Below are positions 1 through 9,567 of a stretch of DNA of 44,050 nt, one piece after another. The notes below the pieces were generated by a model, which was given only the letters and a program-made list of their open reading frames with translations, had not been told where the DNA came from and made no database searches. Made by a program: the position numbers and the translations under genes. Source of the stretch: Burkholderiales bacterium. GTDB lineage: Bacteria > Pseudomonadota > Gammaproteobacteria > Burkholderiales > SG8-39. Position 1 is the first letter of the stretch, and each line of letters begins with the position of its first letter. Location: assembly GCA_023383795.1 (NCBI GenBank), contig JAHDYJ010000024.1:4811-48860 (forward strand), written 5' to 3'.

Positions 1-1
1 C

Positions 2-607
2 AACCGGATCTGGAAGCAGCGCACGGTCGGCATCGGCGTCGTCTCGCCCGAGCGGGCGCTCGCGCGCGGCTTCACCGGCCCGATGCTGCGCGGCTCCGGC
101 GTCGAGTGGGACCTGCGCAGGAAGCAGCCGTACGCCGTGTACGACCGGCTCGACTTCGACGTCCCGGTCGGCGTCAACGGCGACTGCTACGACCGCTACC
201 TGGTGCGGGTCGAGGAGATGCGGCAGTCGGCGCGCATCGTCCGGCAGTGCATCGACTGGCTGCGCGCGAACCCCGGACCGGTGATGGTCGACAACCACAA
301 GGTCGCGCCGCCGTCGCGGGTCGCGATGAAGAGCAACATGGAGGAGCTGATCCACCACTTCAAGCTCTTCACCGAGGGCATCCACGTGCCGCCGGGCGAG
401 GCGTATGCCGCGGTCGAGCATCCGAAGGGCGAGTTCGGGATCTATTTCGTGTCCGACGGCGCGAACAAGCCGTACCGCATGAAGATACGGCCGCCCGGGT
501 TCGCGCACCTCGCCGGCATGGACGAGCTCGCGAAGGGCCACATGCTCGCCGACGTCGTGGCGATCATCGGCACCATGGACATCGTGTTCGGGGAAATCGA
601 CAGGTGA
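2..607 (+). CDS. nuoD: NADH-quinone oxidoreductase subunit D (C-terminal part; 5' end outside window)
   Basis: This is the 3' part of the 49-kDa peripheral-arm subunit of complex I, which helps form the quinone-binding pocket at the junction with the membrane arm. The open frame runs in from the window edge with about 201 residues. It holds the family signature [13 protein letters not shown] near the start, HFKLFTEG in the middle and the typical C-terminal end DIVFGEIDR. The protein is normally about 417 residues, so roughly half is missing because of the window edge and not because of damage. nuoE follows after 7 bases, so the two belong to the same operon. Identification is by family sequence and gene order. 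Confidence 0.95.
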   Translation, partial: NRIWKQRTVGIGVVSPERALARGFTGPMLRGSGVEWDLRRKQPYAVYDRLDFDVPVGVNGDCYDRYLVRVEEMRQSARIVRQCIDWLRANPGPVMVDNHKVAPPSRVAMKSNMEELIHHFKLFTEGIHVPPGEAYAAVEHPKGEFGIYFVSDGANKPYRMKIRPPGFAHLAGMDELAKGHMLADVVAIIGTMDIVFGEIDR

Positions 608-614
608 CAGGGGA

Positions 615-1091
615 ATGCTGTCTCAAGAGGCGCTGAGCAGGGTCGACCGCGAGCTGGCGAAGTTCCCGCCGGACCAGCGGCGCTCGGCGGTGATCGCGGC
701 GCTCGCGATCGCCCAGGAGGAGCAGGGGCACCTCTCGACCGAAGTGATGGACTTCGTCGCGCGCCATCTCGGCATGCCGCCGGTCGCGGTGTACGAGGTC
801 GCGAGCTTCTACACGATGTTCGACCGGGAGCCGGTCGGCACGCACAAGCTGTGCGTGTGCACCAACCTGCCGTGCGCGTTGCGCGGCGCGGTCGAGGCGC
901 TCGAGCATCTCAAGCGGCGGCTCGGCATCGAGGTGAACCAGACCACGCCGGACGGCAAGTTCACGCTGCGCGAGGGCGAGTGCTTCGGCGCCTGCGGCGA
1001 CGCGCCGGTGGTCATCCGCAACAACAAGGAGATGCTCTCGTTCATGACGCCGGAGCGGATCGACCGGCTGCTCGCGGAGCTCGCCAAGTGA
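615..1091 (+). CDS. nuoE: NADH-quinone oxidoreductase subunit E
   Basis: This is the 24-kDa thioredoxin-fold subunit of the NADH-dehydrogenase module, 158 residues, carrying the N1a [2Fe-2S] cluster. The four cluster cysteines are visible as the pair in CTNLPC (CxxxxC) and the pair in [10 protein letters not shown]. Helical N-terminal residues include the family motif [11 protein letters not shown]. The ATG at 615 is preceded by AGGGG that sits almost against the start, with CAGG ten bases upstream as an alternative ribosome site. Its TGA stop overlaps the GTG start of nuoF, which fits translational coupling of the NuoE-NuoF pair that forms the electron input module. Confidence 0.96.
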   Translation: MLSQEALSRVDRELAKFPPDQRRSAVIAALAIAQEEQGHLSTEVMDFVARHLGMPPVAVYEVASFYTMFDREPVGTHKLCVCTNLPCALRGAVEALEHLKRRLGIEVNQTTPDGKFTLREGECFGACGDAPVVIRNNKEMLSFMTPERIDRLLAELAK

Positions 1092-2443
1092 ACACCGCGC
1101 ATCCGCCTTTCCCGGCCGACGCCTACGGGCCCGACGCGCTCATCATGAAGGGCGTGGACGGGCTCAACTGGCGGCTCAAGGACTACGAGGCGCGCGGCGG
1201 CTACCAGGCGCTGCGCAAGGTGCTGGCCGAGAAGGTCGCGCCCGACGCGGTGATCGCGGAGGTCAAGAAGTCGGCGCTGCGCGGGCGCGGCGGCGCCGGC
1301 TTCCCGACCGGCCTGAAGTGGAGCTTCATGCCGCGCGGCTTCCCCGGCCAGAAGTACCTGGTCTGCAACTCGGACGAGGGCGAGCCGGGCACGTTCAAGG
1401 ACCGCGACATCCTGCGCTACAACCCGCACAGCGTCATCGAGGGGATGGTCCTCGCCGGGTACGCCACCGGCACGACGGTGGGCTACAACTACATCCACGG
1501 CGAGATCTGGAGCGTCTACGAGCGCTTCGAGGAGGCGCTCGCCGAGGCGCGCGCGGCCGGCTATCTCGGCGAGCGCATCCTCGGCAGCGACGTCTCGTTC
1601 GAGCTCCACGCAGCGCACGGATGGGGCGCGTACATCTGCGGCGAGGAGACGGCGCTGCTGGAATCGCTCGAGGGCAAGAAGGGCATGCCGCGCTTCAAGC
1701 CGCCGTTCCCGGCGAGCTACGGGCTGTACGGCAAGCCGACGACCATCAACAACACCGAGACCTTCGCCGCGGTGCCGTGGATCGTGCTGAACGGCGGCGA
1801 GCGCTACCTCGAGCTCGGCCGTCCGAACAACGGCGGCACCAAGATCTTCTCGGTGTCCGGCCACGTCGCGCGGCCCGGCAACTACGAAGTGCGGCTCGGC
1901 ACGCCGTTCGCGACGCTGCTCGAGATGGCTGGCGGCGTGCGCCCCGGGCGCCGGCTCAAGGCGGTTATCCCGGGCGGTTCGTCGATGCCGGTCCTGCCGG
2001 CCGACGTGATGCTGCGCACCGACATGGACTACGACTCGATCGCCAAGGCCGGCTCGATGCTCGGCTCCGGCGCGGTGATCGTGATGGACGACTCGACCTG
2101 CATGGTGAAGGCGCTCGAGCGCCTCGCCTACTTCTACTACGAGGAGTCGTGCGGACAGTGCACGCCCTGCCGCGAGGGCACCGGGTGGCTCTATCGCATG
2201 GTGCACCGGATCGAGACCGGGCGCGGCCGCCCGGAGGACCTCGACGCGCTGGTGAGCGTGGCCGACAACATCATGGGACGCACGATCTGCGCGCTCGGCG
2301 ACGCGGCGGCGCTGCCGGTGAAGAGCTTCATCGCCCATTTCCGCGACGAGTTCGTGCACCACATCGAGCACAAGCGCTGCCTGGTCGACGTCCCGGGCGG
2401 CTATTTCACGGTGCCGGGCGCGTCGCTTGCGCGTGCGGCGTGA
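1088..2443 (+). CDS. nuoF: NADH-quinone oxidoreductase subunit F (NADH/FMN/[4Fe-4S] subunit)
   Basis: This 451-residue flavoprotein binds NADH and FMN and passes electrons to cluster N3. The FMN/NADH glycine-rich motif [14 protein letters not shown] and the second motif [13 protein letters not shown] are present. The N3 [4Fe-4S] ligands appear as [12 protein letters not shown] with a fourth Cys in RTICALGD. I chose the GTG at 1088, which overlaps the nuoE stop as GTGA and gives a normal family length. An in-frame ATG at 1145 would remove residues leading into the conserved core and is less likely. One small deviation is GWGAYIC where most homologues read GAGAYIC. Confidence 0.95.
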   Translation: MNTAHPPFPADAYGPDALIMKGVDGLNWRLKDYEARGGYQALRKVLAEKVAPDAVIAEVKKSALRGRGGAGFPTGLKWSFMPRGFPGQKYLVCNSDEGEPGTFKDRDILRYNPHSVIEGMVLAGYATGTTVGYNYIHGEIWSVYERFEEALAEARAAGYLGERILGSDVSFELHAAHGWGAYICGEETALLESLEGKKGMPRFKPPFPASYGLYGKPTTINNTETFAAVPWIVLNGGERYLELGRPNNGGTKIFSVSGHVARPGNYEVRLGTPFATLLEMAGGVRPGRRLKAVIPGGSSMPVLPADVMLRTDMDYDSIAKAGSMLGSGAVIVMDDSTCMVKALERLAYFYYEESCGQCTPCREGTGWLYRMVHRIETGRGRPEDLDALVSVADNIMGRTICALGDAAALPVKSFIAHFRDEFVHHIEHKRCLVDVPGGYFTVPGASLARAA

Positions 2444-2462
2444 GATGCGGCGCGAGGACGCG

Positions 2463-4793
2463 ATGCTGAAGATCGAGATCGACGGCCGGCAGACCGAAGC
2501 GCCGCACGGCGCCACCGTGATGGAGGCCGCCAACGCGATCGGCATCTACATCCCGCACTTCTGCTACCACAAGAAGCTCTCGATCGCGGCGAACTGCCGG
2601 ATGTGCCTGGTCCAGGTCGAGAAGGCGCCGAAGCCGCTTCCCGCGTGCGCGACGCCGGTCACCGACGGCATGAAGGTGTGGACGCGCTCCGAGTACGCGC
2701 GGCAGGCGCAGCAGGGCGTCATGGAGTTCCTGCTGATCAACCATCCGCTCGACTGCCCGATCTGCGACCAGGGCGGCGAATGCCAGCTGCAGGACCTCGC
2801 GGTCGGCTATGGGGCGAGCGCGTCGCGCTACCGCGAGGAGAAGCGCGTCGTCGCGCACAAGGACCTGGGGCCGCTCGTCGCCGCCGAGGAGATGACGCGC
2901 TGCATCCAGTGCACCCGCTGCGTGCGCTTCGGCCAGGAGATCGCCGGGGTGATGGAGCTCGGCATGATCAACCGCGGCGAGCACGCCGAGATCGTGGCCT
3001 TCGTCGGCGCCACCGTCGACTCCGAGCTCTCCGGAAACATGATCGACATCTGCCCGGTCGGGGCGCTCACGTCCAAGCCGTTCCGCTACACCGCGCGCAC
3101 CTGGGAGCTCGCCCGGCGCAAGTCGGTGTCGCCGCACTGCGGCCTCGGGTCGAACCTGATCGTGCAGTCGAAGCAGAACCGCGTGATGCGCGTCGTGCCG
3201 CGCGAGCTCGAGGCGCTGAACGAGTGCTGGCTGTCGGACAAGGACCGCTTCTCCTACGAGGGCCTCGATTCCGAGGAGCGCGTGACGCGCCCGCTCGTCA
3301 AGCAGGGCGGCGAGTGGCGCGAGGTGGAGTGGCCGGCGGCCCTCGAGCACGCGGCGCACGCGCTGCGCGAGGTGCGCGAGCGGCACGGCGCCGGCGCGAT
3401 CGGCGGGCTCGGCTCGCCGCACGCCACCCTCGAGGAGCTGTATCTCCTGCAGAAGCTCGTGCGGGGGCTGGGGTCGGAGAACGTCGACTTCAGGCTGCGC
3501 CGGGCCGACTTCGCCGCCGACGGCAGGCGCGCCGGCGTGCCCTGGCTCGGCATGCCGGTCGCCGAGCTCGAGACGCTCGATCGAGTGCTCGTCGTCGGAT
3601 CGTTTCTGCGCAAGGACCACCCGCTGATCGCGCACCGCCTGCGGCAGGCGGCGAAGCGGGGGCAGAAGCTCAGCCTCCTGCATGTCGCCGGCGACGATCC
3701 GCTGATCGCGCTCGCCGATCGCGTGGTCGTGGCCCCGGGCGAGCTGCCCGCCGCGCTCGCGCAGATCGTCCGCGCGGCCGCCGAGGCGAAGGGGACGGCG
3801 GTGCCCGCAGGGCTCGCCGGCACCGCGGTCGGCGACGCGGCGCGCGCGATCGCCGCGAGCCTGGCGAGCGGGGAGCGGGTCGGCGTCCTGCTCGGCAACG
3901 CGGCCGAGCAGCATCCGCGCGCGGCGCAGCTCCACGCGCTCGCGCAGGCGCTCGCCGATGCGCTCGGCGCGCGCTTCGGGTTCCTCGGCGAGGCCGCCAA
4001 CAGCGTCGGCGGCTACCTCGCGGGCTGCGTTCCCGGCGAGCGCGGACTGAACGCCGGTGCGATGCTCGCCGAACCGCGCAAGGCCTACGTGCTGCTCGGC
4101 GTCGAGCCCGGGCTCGACTGCCACGATTCCGGGCAGGCCCTCGCGGCGATGGCGGCGGCGGACGTCGTCGTCGCGCTGTCCGCCTTCGCCGGTCCCGCGC
4201 TCGAGTATGCCGACGTCATCCTGCCGGTCGGGCCGTTCACCGAGACCTCGGGCACCTTCGTGAACACCGAGGGCCGCCTGCAGAGCTTCAACGGCGTGGT
4301 CCAGCCGCTCGGCCAGGCGCGCCCGGCGTGGAAAGTGCTGCGCGTCCTCGGCAACCTTCTCGGGCTCGCCGGCTTCGACTTCGACACGAGCGAGGCCGTG
4401 CGCGACGCGGCGTGCCGGCCCGAGTCGGCGGCCGGAAAGCTCGACAACCGCATCTCCGGCATCGCGCTCGACCTTGCGCGCCCCGGCGCCGCGCTCGAGC
4501 GGGTCGCCGACGTGCCGATCTATTTCGCCGATCCGGTGGTGCGCCGCGCGCCCTCGCTGCAGCGCACGCGCGACGGCGCCGCGCCGAAGGCGCGCATGAA
4601 CGCCGCGACGATCGCCCGGCTCGGCCTGGAAGCGGGCGCGCGGGTGCGCGTGCGGCAGGGCGGCGGCGACGCGGTGCTCGAGCTCGCCGCGGACGAGGGG
4701 CTCGCCGACGGCGTCCTGCGCGTCGCGGCGGCCCATCCGTCGACGGCGGCGCTCGGCGCGATGTTCGGCCCGATCGCGGTGGAGCGGGTATGA
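2463..4793 (+). CDS. nuoG: NADH-quinone oxidoreductase subunit G
   Basis: This 776-residue peripheral subunit holds several Fe-S clusters and a molybdopterin-oxidoreductase-like fold with no expected cofactor. The N-terminal ferredoxin domain binds [2Fe-2S] through CYHKKLS, CRMC and a following Cys. A His-Cys3 [4Fe-4S] site is in [19 protein letters not shown] further [4Fe-4S] site is in CIQCTRC plus [11 protein letters not shown] chose the ATG at 2463 because GAGGA lies four bases upstream and homologues begin close to this residue. An ATG at 2445 would add six residues. The stop overlaps the nuoH start as ATGA. Confidence 0.95.
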   Translation: MLKIEIDGRQTEAPHGATVMEAANAIGIYIPHFCYHKKLSIAANCRMCLVQVEKAPKPLPACATPVTDGMKVWTRSEYARQAQQGVMEFLLINHPLDCPICDQGGECQLQDLAVGYGASASRYREEKRVVAHKDLGPLVAAEEMTRCIQCTRCVRFGQEIAGVMELGMINRGEHAEIVAFVGATVDSELSGNMIDICPVGALTSKPFRYTARTWELARRKSVSPHCGLGSNLIVQSKQNRVMRVVPRELEALNECWLSDKDRFSYEGLDSEERVTRPLVKQGGEWREVEWPAALEHAAHALREVRERHGAGAIGGLGSPHATLEELYLLQKLVRGLGSENVDFRLRRADFAADGRRAGVPWLGMPVAELETLDRVLVVGSFLRKDHPLIAHRLRQAAKRGQKLSLLHVAGDDPLIALADRVVVAPGELPAALAQIVRAAAEAKGTAVPAGLAGTAVGDAARAIAASLASGERVGVLLGNAAEQHPRAAQLHALAQALADALGARFGFLGEAANSVGGYLAGCVPGERGLNAGAMLAEPRKAYVLLGVEPGLDCHDSGQALAAMAAADVVVALSAFAGPALEYADVILPVGPFTETSGTFVNTEGRLQSFNGVVQPLGQARPAWKVLRVLGNLLGLAGFDFDTSEAVRDAACRPESAAGKLDNRISGIALDLARPGAALERVADVPIYFADPVVRRAPSLQRTRDGAAPKARMNAATIARLGLEAGARVRVRQGGGDAVLELAADEGLADGVLRVAAAHPSTAALGAMFGPIAVERV

Positions 4794-5884
4794 ACGAGAT
4801 CGTGCTGACGCTCGAGGGTTACTCGGCCTCCGTCTTCGGCCCGGACTGGGGGCCGGCGGTGTTCCTCACCGTCAAGTACCTCGCGCTGATCGTCGCGATC
4901 GCGCTGCCGGTCATCCTGTGCGTCGCCTACCTGACGCTCGCCGAGCGGAAGGTCATCGGCTACATGCAGTTGCGCATCGGCCCGAACCGGGTCGGGCCGG
5001 CCGGACTGCTGCAGCCGTTCGCCGACGTCCTGAAGCTGCTGGTGAAGGAGGTCGTCGTCCCGAGCGGCGCGAACAAGCTGCTGTTCGTCGTGGCGCCGAT
5101 GCTGTCGCTGATGCCGGCGCTCGCCGCGTGGGCGGTGATCCCGTTCGCGCCCGAGCTGGTGCTCGCCGACATCAACGCCGGGCTGCTCTACGTGCTCGCG
5201 CTCACCTCGATGGGCGTGTACGGCGTCATCATCGCCGGCTGGGCGGCGAACTCGAAGTACGCGTTCCTCGGCGCGATCCGCTCCGCGGCGCAGATCGTCT
5301 CCTACGAGATCGCGATGGGCTTCGCGCTGGTGTGCGTGCTGATGGTGTCGCAGAGCCTGAACCTGTCGGAGATCGTCGGCGGCCAGGCGCGCGGCTACTT
5401 CGCCGGATTGGGCGTCAACTTCCTCTCGTGGAACTGGCTGCCGCTCTTCCCGATGTTCCTGGTGTACTTCATCGCCGCGGTGGCCGAGACCAACCGCGCG
5501 CCGTTCGACGTCGCCGAGGGCGAGTCGGAAATCGTGGCCGGGTTCCACGTCGAGTACTCCGGCATGGGGTTCGCGCTCTTCTTCCTCGCCGAGTACGCGA
5601 ACATGATCCTGGTCTCGACGCTCGCCGCGGTCATGTTCCTCGGCGGCTGGCTGCCGCCGGTCGACTCGCCGGTGCTGAACGCGGTGCCGCCGATCATGTG
5701 GCTCGCGCTGAAGGTGGCGGCGCTCCTGTTCTGCTTCCTCTGGTTCCGGGCGACCTTCCCGCGCTACCGCTACGACCAGATCATGCGGCTCGGGTGGAAG
5801 GTCTTCATCCCGCTCACCATCGTCTGGCTGGTGGTGATCGGCGTCTGGATGCAGACGCCGTACAACCCGTGGCCGTCGCCCTGA
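4790..5884 (+). CDS. nuoH: NADH-quinone oxidoreductase subunit H (membrane)
   Basis: This 364-residue membrane subunit forms most of the quinone-entry channel and couples the peripheral arm to the proton-pumping arm. It has about eight hydrophobic segments. Family signatures are [19 protein letters not shown] near residue 50, [14 protein letters not shown] in the middle and [16 protein letters not shown] on the loop facing the quinone cavity, rich in the conserved acidic residues. The ATG overlaps the nuoG TGA (ATGA), so translation is probably coupled. It is a little longer than the enterobacterial protein, as is usual in betaproteobacteria. Confidence 0.96.
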   Translation: MNEIVLTLEGYSASVFGPDWGPAVFLTVKYLALIVAIALPVILCVAYLTLAERKVIGYMQLRIGPNRVGPAGLLQPFADVLKLLVKEVVVPSGANKLLFVVAPMLSLMPALAAWAVIPFAPELVLADINAGLLYVLALTSMGVYGVIIAGWAANSKYAFLGAIRSAAQIVSYEIAMGFALVCVLMVSQSLNLSEIVGGQARGYFAGLGVNFLSWNWLPLFPMFLVYFIAAVAETNRAPFDVAEGESEIVAGFHVEYSGMGFALFFLAEYANMILVSTLAAVMFLGGWLPPVDSPVLNAVPPIMWLALKVAALLFCFLWFRATFPRYRYDQIMRLGWKVFIPLTIVWLVVIGVWMQTPYNPWPSP

Positions 5885-5921
5885 TGCCGCGCCCGGGCCG
5901 CACGCGCAAAGGAGTGGCGCG

Positions 5922-6416
5922 ATGACGATCGAACGCGTCCGTGACTTTTTCCGGACCTTCCTGCTGCTCGAGCTGGTGCGCGGTCTCGCGCTCACCGGCC
6001 GCAACCTGTTCGCCCGCAAGGTCACGATCCAGTTTCCGGAGGAGAAGACGCCGGTCTCGCCGCGCTTCCGCGGCCTGCACGCGCTGCGCCGCTACCCGAA
6101 CGGCGAGGAGCGCTGCATCGCGTGCAAGCTCTGCGAGGCGGTTTGCCCGGCGCTCGCGATCACCATCGAGTCGGAGCAGCGCGCCGACGGCACGCGCCGC
6201 ACGACGCGCTACGACATCGACCTCACCAAGTGCATCTTCTGCGGCTTCTGCGAGGAGTCGTGCCCGGTGGACTCGATCGTCGAGACGCGGCTGCTCGAGT
6301 ACCACGGCGAGAAGCGCGGCGACCTCTACTACACGAAGGAGATGCTGCTCGCGGTCGGCGACCGGTACGAGGAGCAGATCGCGAAGGACCGCGCGACCGA
6401 CGCTGCATACCGATGA
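5922..6416 (+). CDS. nuoI: NADH-quinone oxidoreductase subunit I (two [4Fe-4S])
   Basis: This 164-residue ferredoxin-like subunit carries clusters N6a and N6b, which link NuoG to the terminal cluster N2. The two classical motifs are [12 protein letters not shown] and [12 protein letters not shown]. An amphipathic N-terminal helix ([15 protein letters not shown]) anchors it to the membrane arm. AAAGGAG at 5908-5914 lies seven bases before the ATG, the best ribosome site in the operon. The stop overlaps the nuoJ start as ATGA. Confidence 0.96.
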   Translation: MTIERVRDFFRTFLLLELVRGLALTGRNLFARKVTIQFPEEKTPVSPRFRGLHALRRYPNGEERCIACKLCEAVCPALAITIESEQRADGTRRTTRYDIDLTKCIFCGFCEESCPVDSIVETRLLEYHGEKRGDLYYTKEMLLAVGDRYEEQIAKDRATDAAYR

Positions 6417-7021
6417 TGTTCGAGTACTACGTCTTCTGGTTCTTCGGGGCGATCCTGATCTTCGCCGGGCTGCGCGTGATCACCGCGCGCAACCCGGTGC
6501 ACGCGGCGCTGTTCCTCGTGCTCGCGTTCTTCACCGCCGCGGCGATCTGGCTGCTGCTGCGCGCGGAGTTCCTGGCGATCGCGCTGGTGCTGGTGTACGT
6601 CGGCGCCGTGATGGTGCTGTTCCTGTTCGTCGTGATGATGCTCGACATCAACATCGACCGCCTGCGGGAAGGCTTCTGGCATCACCTGCCGCTCGCGCTC
6701 GCAGTGGCGGTGATCATGCTGGTCGAGGCGGCGCTGGTGCTCGGCCGGGACTATTTCGGCGCCGACGCGCTGCCCGCCCCGGGGGATCCCGGCGCCGGCT
6801 ACAGCAACACCAAGGCGCTCGGCAGGGTCGTCTACACCGAGTACGTCTATCCGTTCGAGCTCGCCGCGGTGCTGCTGCTGGTGGCGATCGTCGCGGCGAT
6901 CGCGCTGACGCTGCGGCGGCGCAAGGACACGAAGTACCAGGATCCGGCGCGGCAGGTGGCGGTGCGGCGGCAGGACCGCGTGCGGCTGGTGTCGATGCGG
7001 GCGGAGAAGAGCGAGGAGTGA
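6413..7021 (+). CDS. nuoJ: NADH-quinone oxidoreductase subunit J (membrane)
   Basis: This 202-residue membrane subunit of the proton channel has five predicted helices. It starts [17 protein letters not shown] and contains the conserved helix [20 protein letters not shown] (transmembrane helix 3). The soluble C-terminal tail is basic and then acidic and ends EKSEE. The start at 6413 overlaps the nuoI stop. The last codons and the stop are made of the GAGGAGT-type 7-base units that continue into the following gap, so the extreme C-terminus may have been altered by that repeat. Confidence 0.95.
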   Translation: MMFEYYVFWFFGAILIFAGLRVITARNPVHAALFLVLAFFTAAAIWLLLRAEFLAIALVLVYVGAVMVLFLFVVMMLDINIDRLREGFWHHLPLALAVAVIMLVEAALVLGRDYFGADALPAPGDPGAGYSNTKALGRVVYTEYVYPFELAAVLLLVAIVAAIALTLRRRKDTKYQDPARQVAVRRQDRVRLVSMRAEKSEE

Positions 7022-7111
7022 GGGGAGGGAAGCGAGGAGCACGAGCGCTTCCGGCATGACCGCTGCCGGACGATCCGCACCACGGCTCCTTGCTCCCCGG
7101 TCCCCACCCCG
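7013..7111. repeat. Heptamer-based inverted repeat element inside the nuo operon
   Basis: The left arm is a run of 7-base units: GAGGAGT 7013-7019, GAGGGGA 7020-7026, GGGAAGC 7027-7033 and GAGGAGC 7034-7040. The right arm, read on the other strand, is GGGGTGG-, GGGACCG-, GGGAGCA- and AGGAGCC-like between 7111 and 7084. GGGAAGCGAGGAGC pairs imperfectly with GGGAGCAAGGAGCC. A central hairpin, TCCGGCA/TGCCGGA at 7050-7070, sits at the centre of symmetry. The element starts on the nuoJ stop codon and fills most of the 119-base gap before nuoK. It is the same design as the elements at 33747 and 41656. Confidence 0.6.
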
Positions 7112-7140
7112 GACTGACAAACAGGGAGAGTCGAACAAAA

Positions 7141-7446
7141 ATGCTGTCGCTGTCGCATTTCCTGATCCTCGGGGCGGCGCTCTTCGCGATCAGCATCGTC
7201 GGCATCTTCCTGAACCGGAAGAACGTGATCATCCTGCTGATGGCGATCGAGCTGATGCTGCTCGCGGTGAACATGAATTTCATCGCGTTCTCGTACTATC
7301 TCGGGGACATCGCCGGGCAGGTGTTCGTGTTCTTCATCCTCACGGTGGCGGCCGCCGAGTCCGCGATCGGGCTCGCGATCCTGATGGTGCTGTTCCGCAA
7401 CCTGCGGACGATCCACGTCGAGGATCTGGACAGCCTGAAGGGATGA
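7141..7446 (+). CDS. nuoK: NADH-quinone oxidoreductase subunit K (membrane)
   Basis: This 101-residue subunit has three transmembrane helices and belongs to the proton-translocation core. The two functionally important intramembrane glutamates are present, one in [11 protein letters not shown] and one in [14 protein letters not shown] chose the ATG at 7141 because the protein then begins [12 protein letters not shown] as in homologues. Extending to the first in-frame ATG would add 17 residues encoded by the repeat-rich gap. GGGAGAG lies about ten bases upstream. Unlike its neighbours it is separated from nuoJ by 119 bases. Confidence 0.96.
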   Translation: MLSLSHFLILGAALFAISIVGIFLNRKNVIILLMAIELMLLAVNMNFIAFSYYLGDIAGQVFVFFILTVAAAESAIGLAILMVLFRNLRTIHVEDLDSLKG

Positions 7447-7459
7447 GAGGGGGGCGGGA

Positions 7460-7513
7460 ATGAGCCAGTCGATGAGCGCCGCGGGGCGGGCCTCCGCCGG
7501 AGTTGACGCGTGA
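7460..7513 (+). other. Possible 17-codon leader ORF before nuoL
   Basis: The gap between nuoK and nuoL contains an ATG-initiated frame of 17 codons (MSQSMSAAGRASAGVDA). It is preceded by GGGCGGGA, and its TGA overlaps the GTG start of nuoL as GTGA. It could be a coupling peptide, a chance frame, or a remnant of a longer nuoL N-terminus. Nothing in the residues gives a function. Confidence 0.25.
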
Positions 7514-9519
7514 GCGGCGCGATGAAGCTCGCGCTGCTGGTGCCGCTCGCGCCGCTCGCCGGCGCGATCGTCGCCGGGCTGCTCGGCGGCCTGATCGGGC
7601 GCACCTGGTCGCACCGCGTCACCATCGCCGGCGTCGCCGTGGCGTTCGCCGCCTCGTGCGCGATCTTCAACCAGGTGCTGGGCGGCGCCAACATCGAAGG
7701 CACGGTGTACACCTGGCTCGTGTCGGGCGGGGTCAACTTCGAGATCGGCTTCCTGATCGACCGGCTGACCGCGCTGATGATGGTGGTGGTGACCTTCGTC
7801 TCGCTGATGGTCCACGTGTACACGATCGGCTATATGGCCGACGACCCGGGGTACCAGCGGTTCTTCGCCTACATCGCGCTGTTCACCTTCTCCATGCTGA
7901 TGCTGGTGATGGCGAACAACTTCCTGCAGCTCTTCTTCGGCTGGGAGGCGGTCGGCCTCGTGTCGTACCTGCTGATCGGGTTCTGGTACAAGCGACCCAG
8001 CGCGACCTACGCGAACCTGAAGGCGTTCCTCGTCAACCGCGTGGGCGACTTCGGGTTCATCCTCGGCGTCGGCCTGGTGCTCGCCTACTTCGGCAGCCTC
8101 GACTACGCGACCGTGTTCGCCGCCGCGCCGGGCAAGACCGGCGCCACGATCGAGATCCTGCCCGGCGCGCAGTGGGCGGTGCTCACCGTGATCTGCGTCT
8201 GCCTCTTCATCGGCGCCATGGGCAAGAGCGCGCAGTTCCCGCTGCACGTGTGGCTGCCCGACTCGATGGAGGGCCCGACCCCGATCTCGGCGCTGATCCA
8301 CGCCGCGACGATGGTGACCGCCGGAATCTTCATGGTCGCGCGCATGTCGCCGCTGTTCGAGCTGTCGGACGCCGCGCTCTCCTTCGTGCTGGTGATCGGC
8401 GCGATCACGTCGTTCTTCATGGCGCTCGTCGCGCTGGTGCAGTACGACATCAAGCGCGTCGTCGCCTACTCGACGCTGTCGCACCTCGGGTACATGACCA
8501 TGGCGCTCGGCGCCTCGGCCTACTCTGCGGCGATGTTCCACCTGATGACGCACGCGTTCTTCAAGGCGGTGCTGTTCCTCGGCGCCGGCTCGGTCATCGT
8601 GGCGCTGCATCACGAGCAGGACATGCGGCGCATGGGCGGGCTGCGCCGGTACATGCCGGTCACGTATGCCACCGTGCTGATCGGCGCGCTGGCGAACGCC
8701 GGCTTCCCGCCGTTCGCCGGGTTCTTCTCGAAGGACTCGATCATCGAGGCGCTGCACGCCGCGCAGCGGCCGGGTGCGGGTTTCGCGTACGCGCTGGCGG
8801 TCGCCGGCGTGTTCGTCGGTGCGCTGTACTCGTTCCGGCTGGTCTTCTTCGCCTTCCACGGCAAGGAGCGGTTCGACACCTCGACCCGCGGCCACGGCGG
8901 CCACGACGACCACGGTCACGGCGGCGGCGCGCCGCACGAGTCGCCGTGGGTGATCACCGTGCCGCTCGTACTGCTCGCGATCCCGTCGATCGCCGCCGGC
9001 TGGACCATCGGCTCGGTGCTGTACGGGAGCTTCTTCGGCGGCGCGATCGTGGTGGCGCCGGAGCACGCGTGGATCGCGGCGCTCGCGCGCGGCTTCCACG
9101 GGGTGTGGCCGATGATGGCGCACGCATTGACGACCGCGCCGTTCTGGCTCGCGGTGGCGGGCCTCGTCACCGCCTGGTATCTCTACATCGCGCGGCCCGA
9201 CCTGCCCGGCGTCATCCGCGACCGGCTCGGGATCGTCACGCGCATCCTCGAGCGCAAGTACGGCTTCGACGAGTTCAACGACTGGTTCTTCGCCGGCGGC
9301 GCCCGCTCGGTGGGCACCGGGCTGTGGAAGGGCGGCGACGTGACCGTCATCGACGGCGTCCTGGTCAACGGCTCGGCGCGGCTGGTCGGGCTGATCGCCC
9401 GAATCGTGCGGCGGTTCCAGACCGGGTTCATCTACAACTACGCGTTCACCATGTTCATCGGCCTGCTCGTGCTGCTCAGCGTGTGGCTGTGGCTGTGGCG
9501 GGACGCGCTGCCCCGCTGA
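7510..9519 (+). CDS. nuoL: NADH-quinone oxidoreductase subunit L (antiporter-like)
   Basis: This is the most distal antiporter-like proton-pumping subunit, 669 residues from GTG 7510. It has about 16 membrane helices plus the long lateral helix near the C-terminus. The antiporter core is seen in LPDSMEGPTPISALIHAAT and VQYDIKRVVAYSTLSHLGYM. A His-rich loop (HGGHDDHGHGGG) lies near residue 465. GTG 7510 has GGAG seven bases upstream. An ATG at 7522 in the same frame has no such site and would shorten the protein by four residues. The nuoL-nuoM gap (9520-9567) is rich in GACAG-like units. Confidence 0.95.
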   Translation: MSGAMKLALLVPLAPLAGAIVAGLLGGLIGRTWSHRVTIAGVAVAFAASCAIFNQVLGGANIEGTVYTWLVSGGVNFEIGFLIDRLTALMMVVVTFVSLMVHVYTIGYMADDPGYQRFFAYIALFTFSMLMLVMANNFLQLFFGWEAVGLVSYLLIGFWYKRPSATYANLKAFLVNRVGDFGFILGVGLVLAYFGSLDYATVFAAAPGKTGATIEILPGAQWAVLTVICVCLFIGAMGKSAQFPLHVWLPDSMEGPTPISALIHAATMVTAGIFMVARMSPLFELSDAALSFVLVIGAITSFFMALVALVQYDIKRVVAYSTLSHLGYMTMALGASAYSAAMFHLMTHAFFKAVLFLGAGSVIVALHHEQDMRRMGGLRRYMPVTYATVLIGALANAGFPPFAGFFSKDSIIEALHAAQRPGAGFAYALAVAGVFVGALYSFRLVFFAFHGKERFDTSTRGHGGHDDHGHGGGAPHESPWVITVPLVLLAIPSIAAGWTIGSVLYGSFFGGAIVVAPEHAWIAALARGFHGVWPMMAHALTTAPFWLAVAGLVTAWYLYIARPDLPGVIRDRLGIVTRILERKYGFDEFNDWFFAGGARSVGTGLWKGGDVTVIDGVLVNGSARLVGLIARIVRRFQTGFIYNYAFTMFIGLLVLLSVWLWLWRDALPR

Positions 9520-9567
9520 CCGACCGGACGGCGGATAACCACACGGACAGCAGGACAGACAACAAGA

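Noticed and set aside
2603..4789. Upstream part of the long open frame that contains nuoH
   Set aside because: It overlaps nuoG in a different frame and has no motif; nuoH begins at ATG 4790.
7013..7111. Possible CRISPR array from short repeats
   Set aside because: Units are seven bases, contiguous and degenerate, with no spacers; the same holds for 33747-33879 and 41656-41750.
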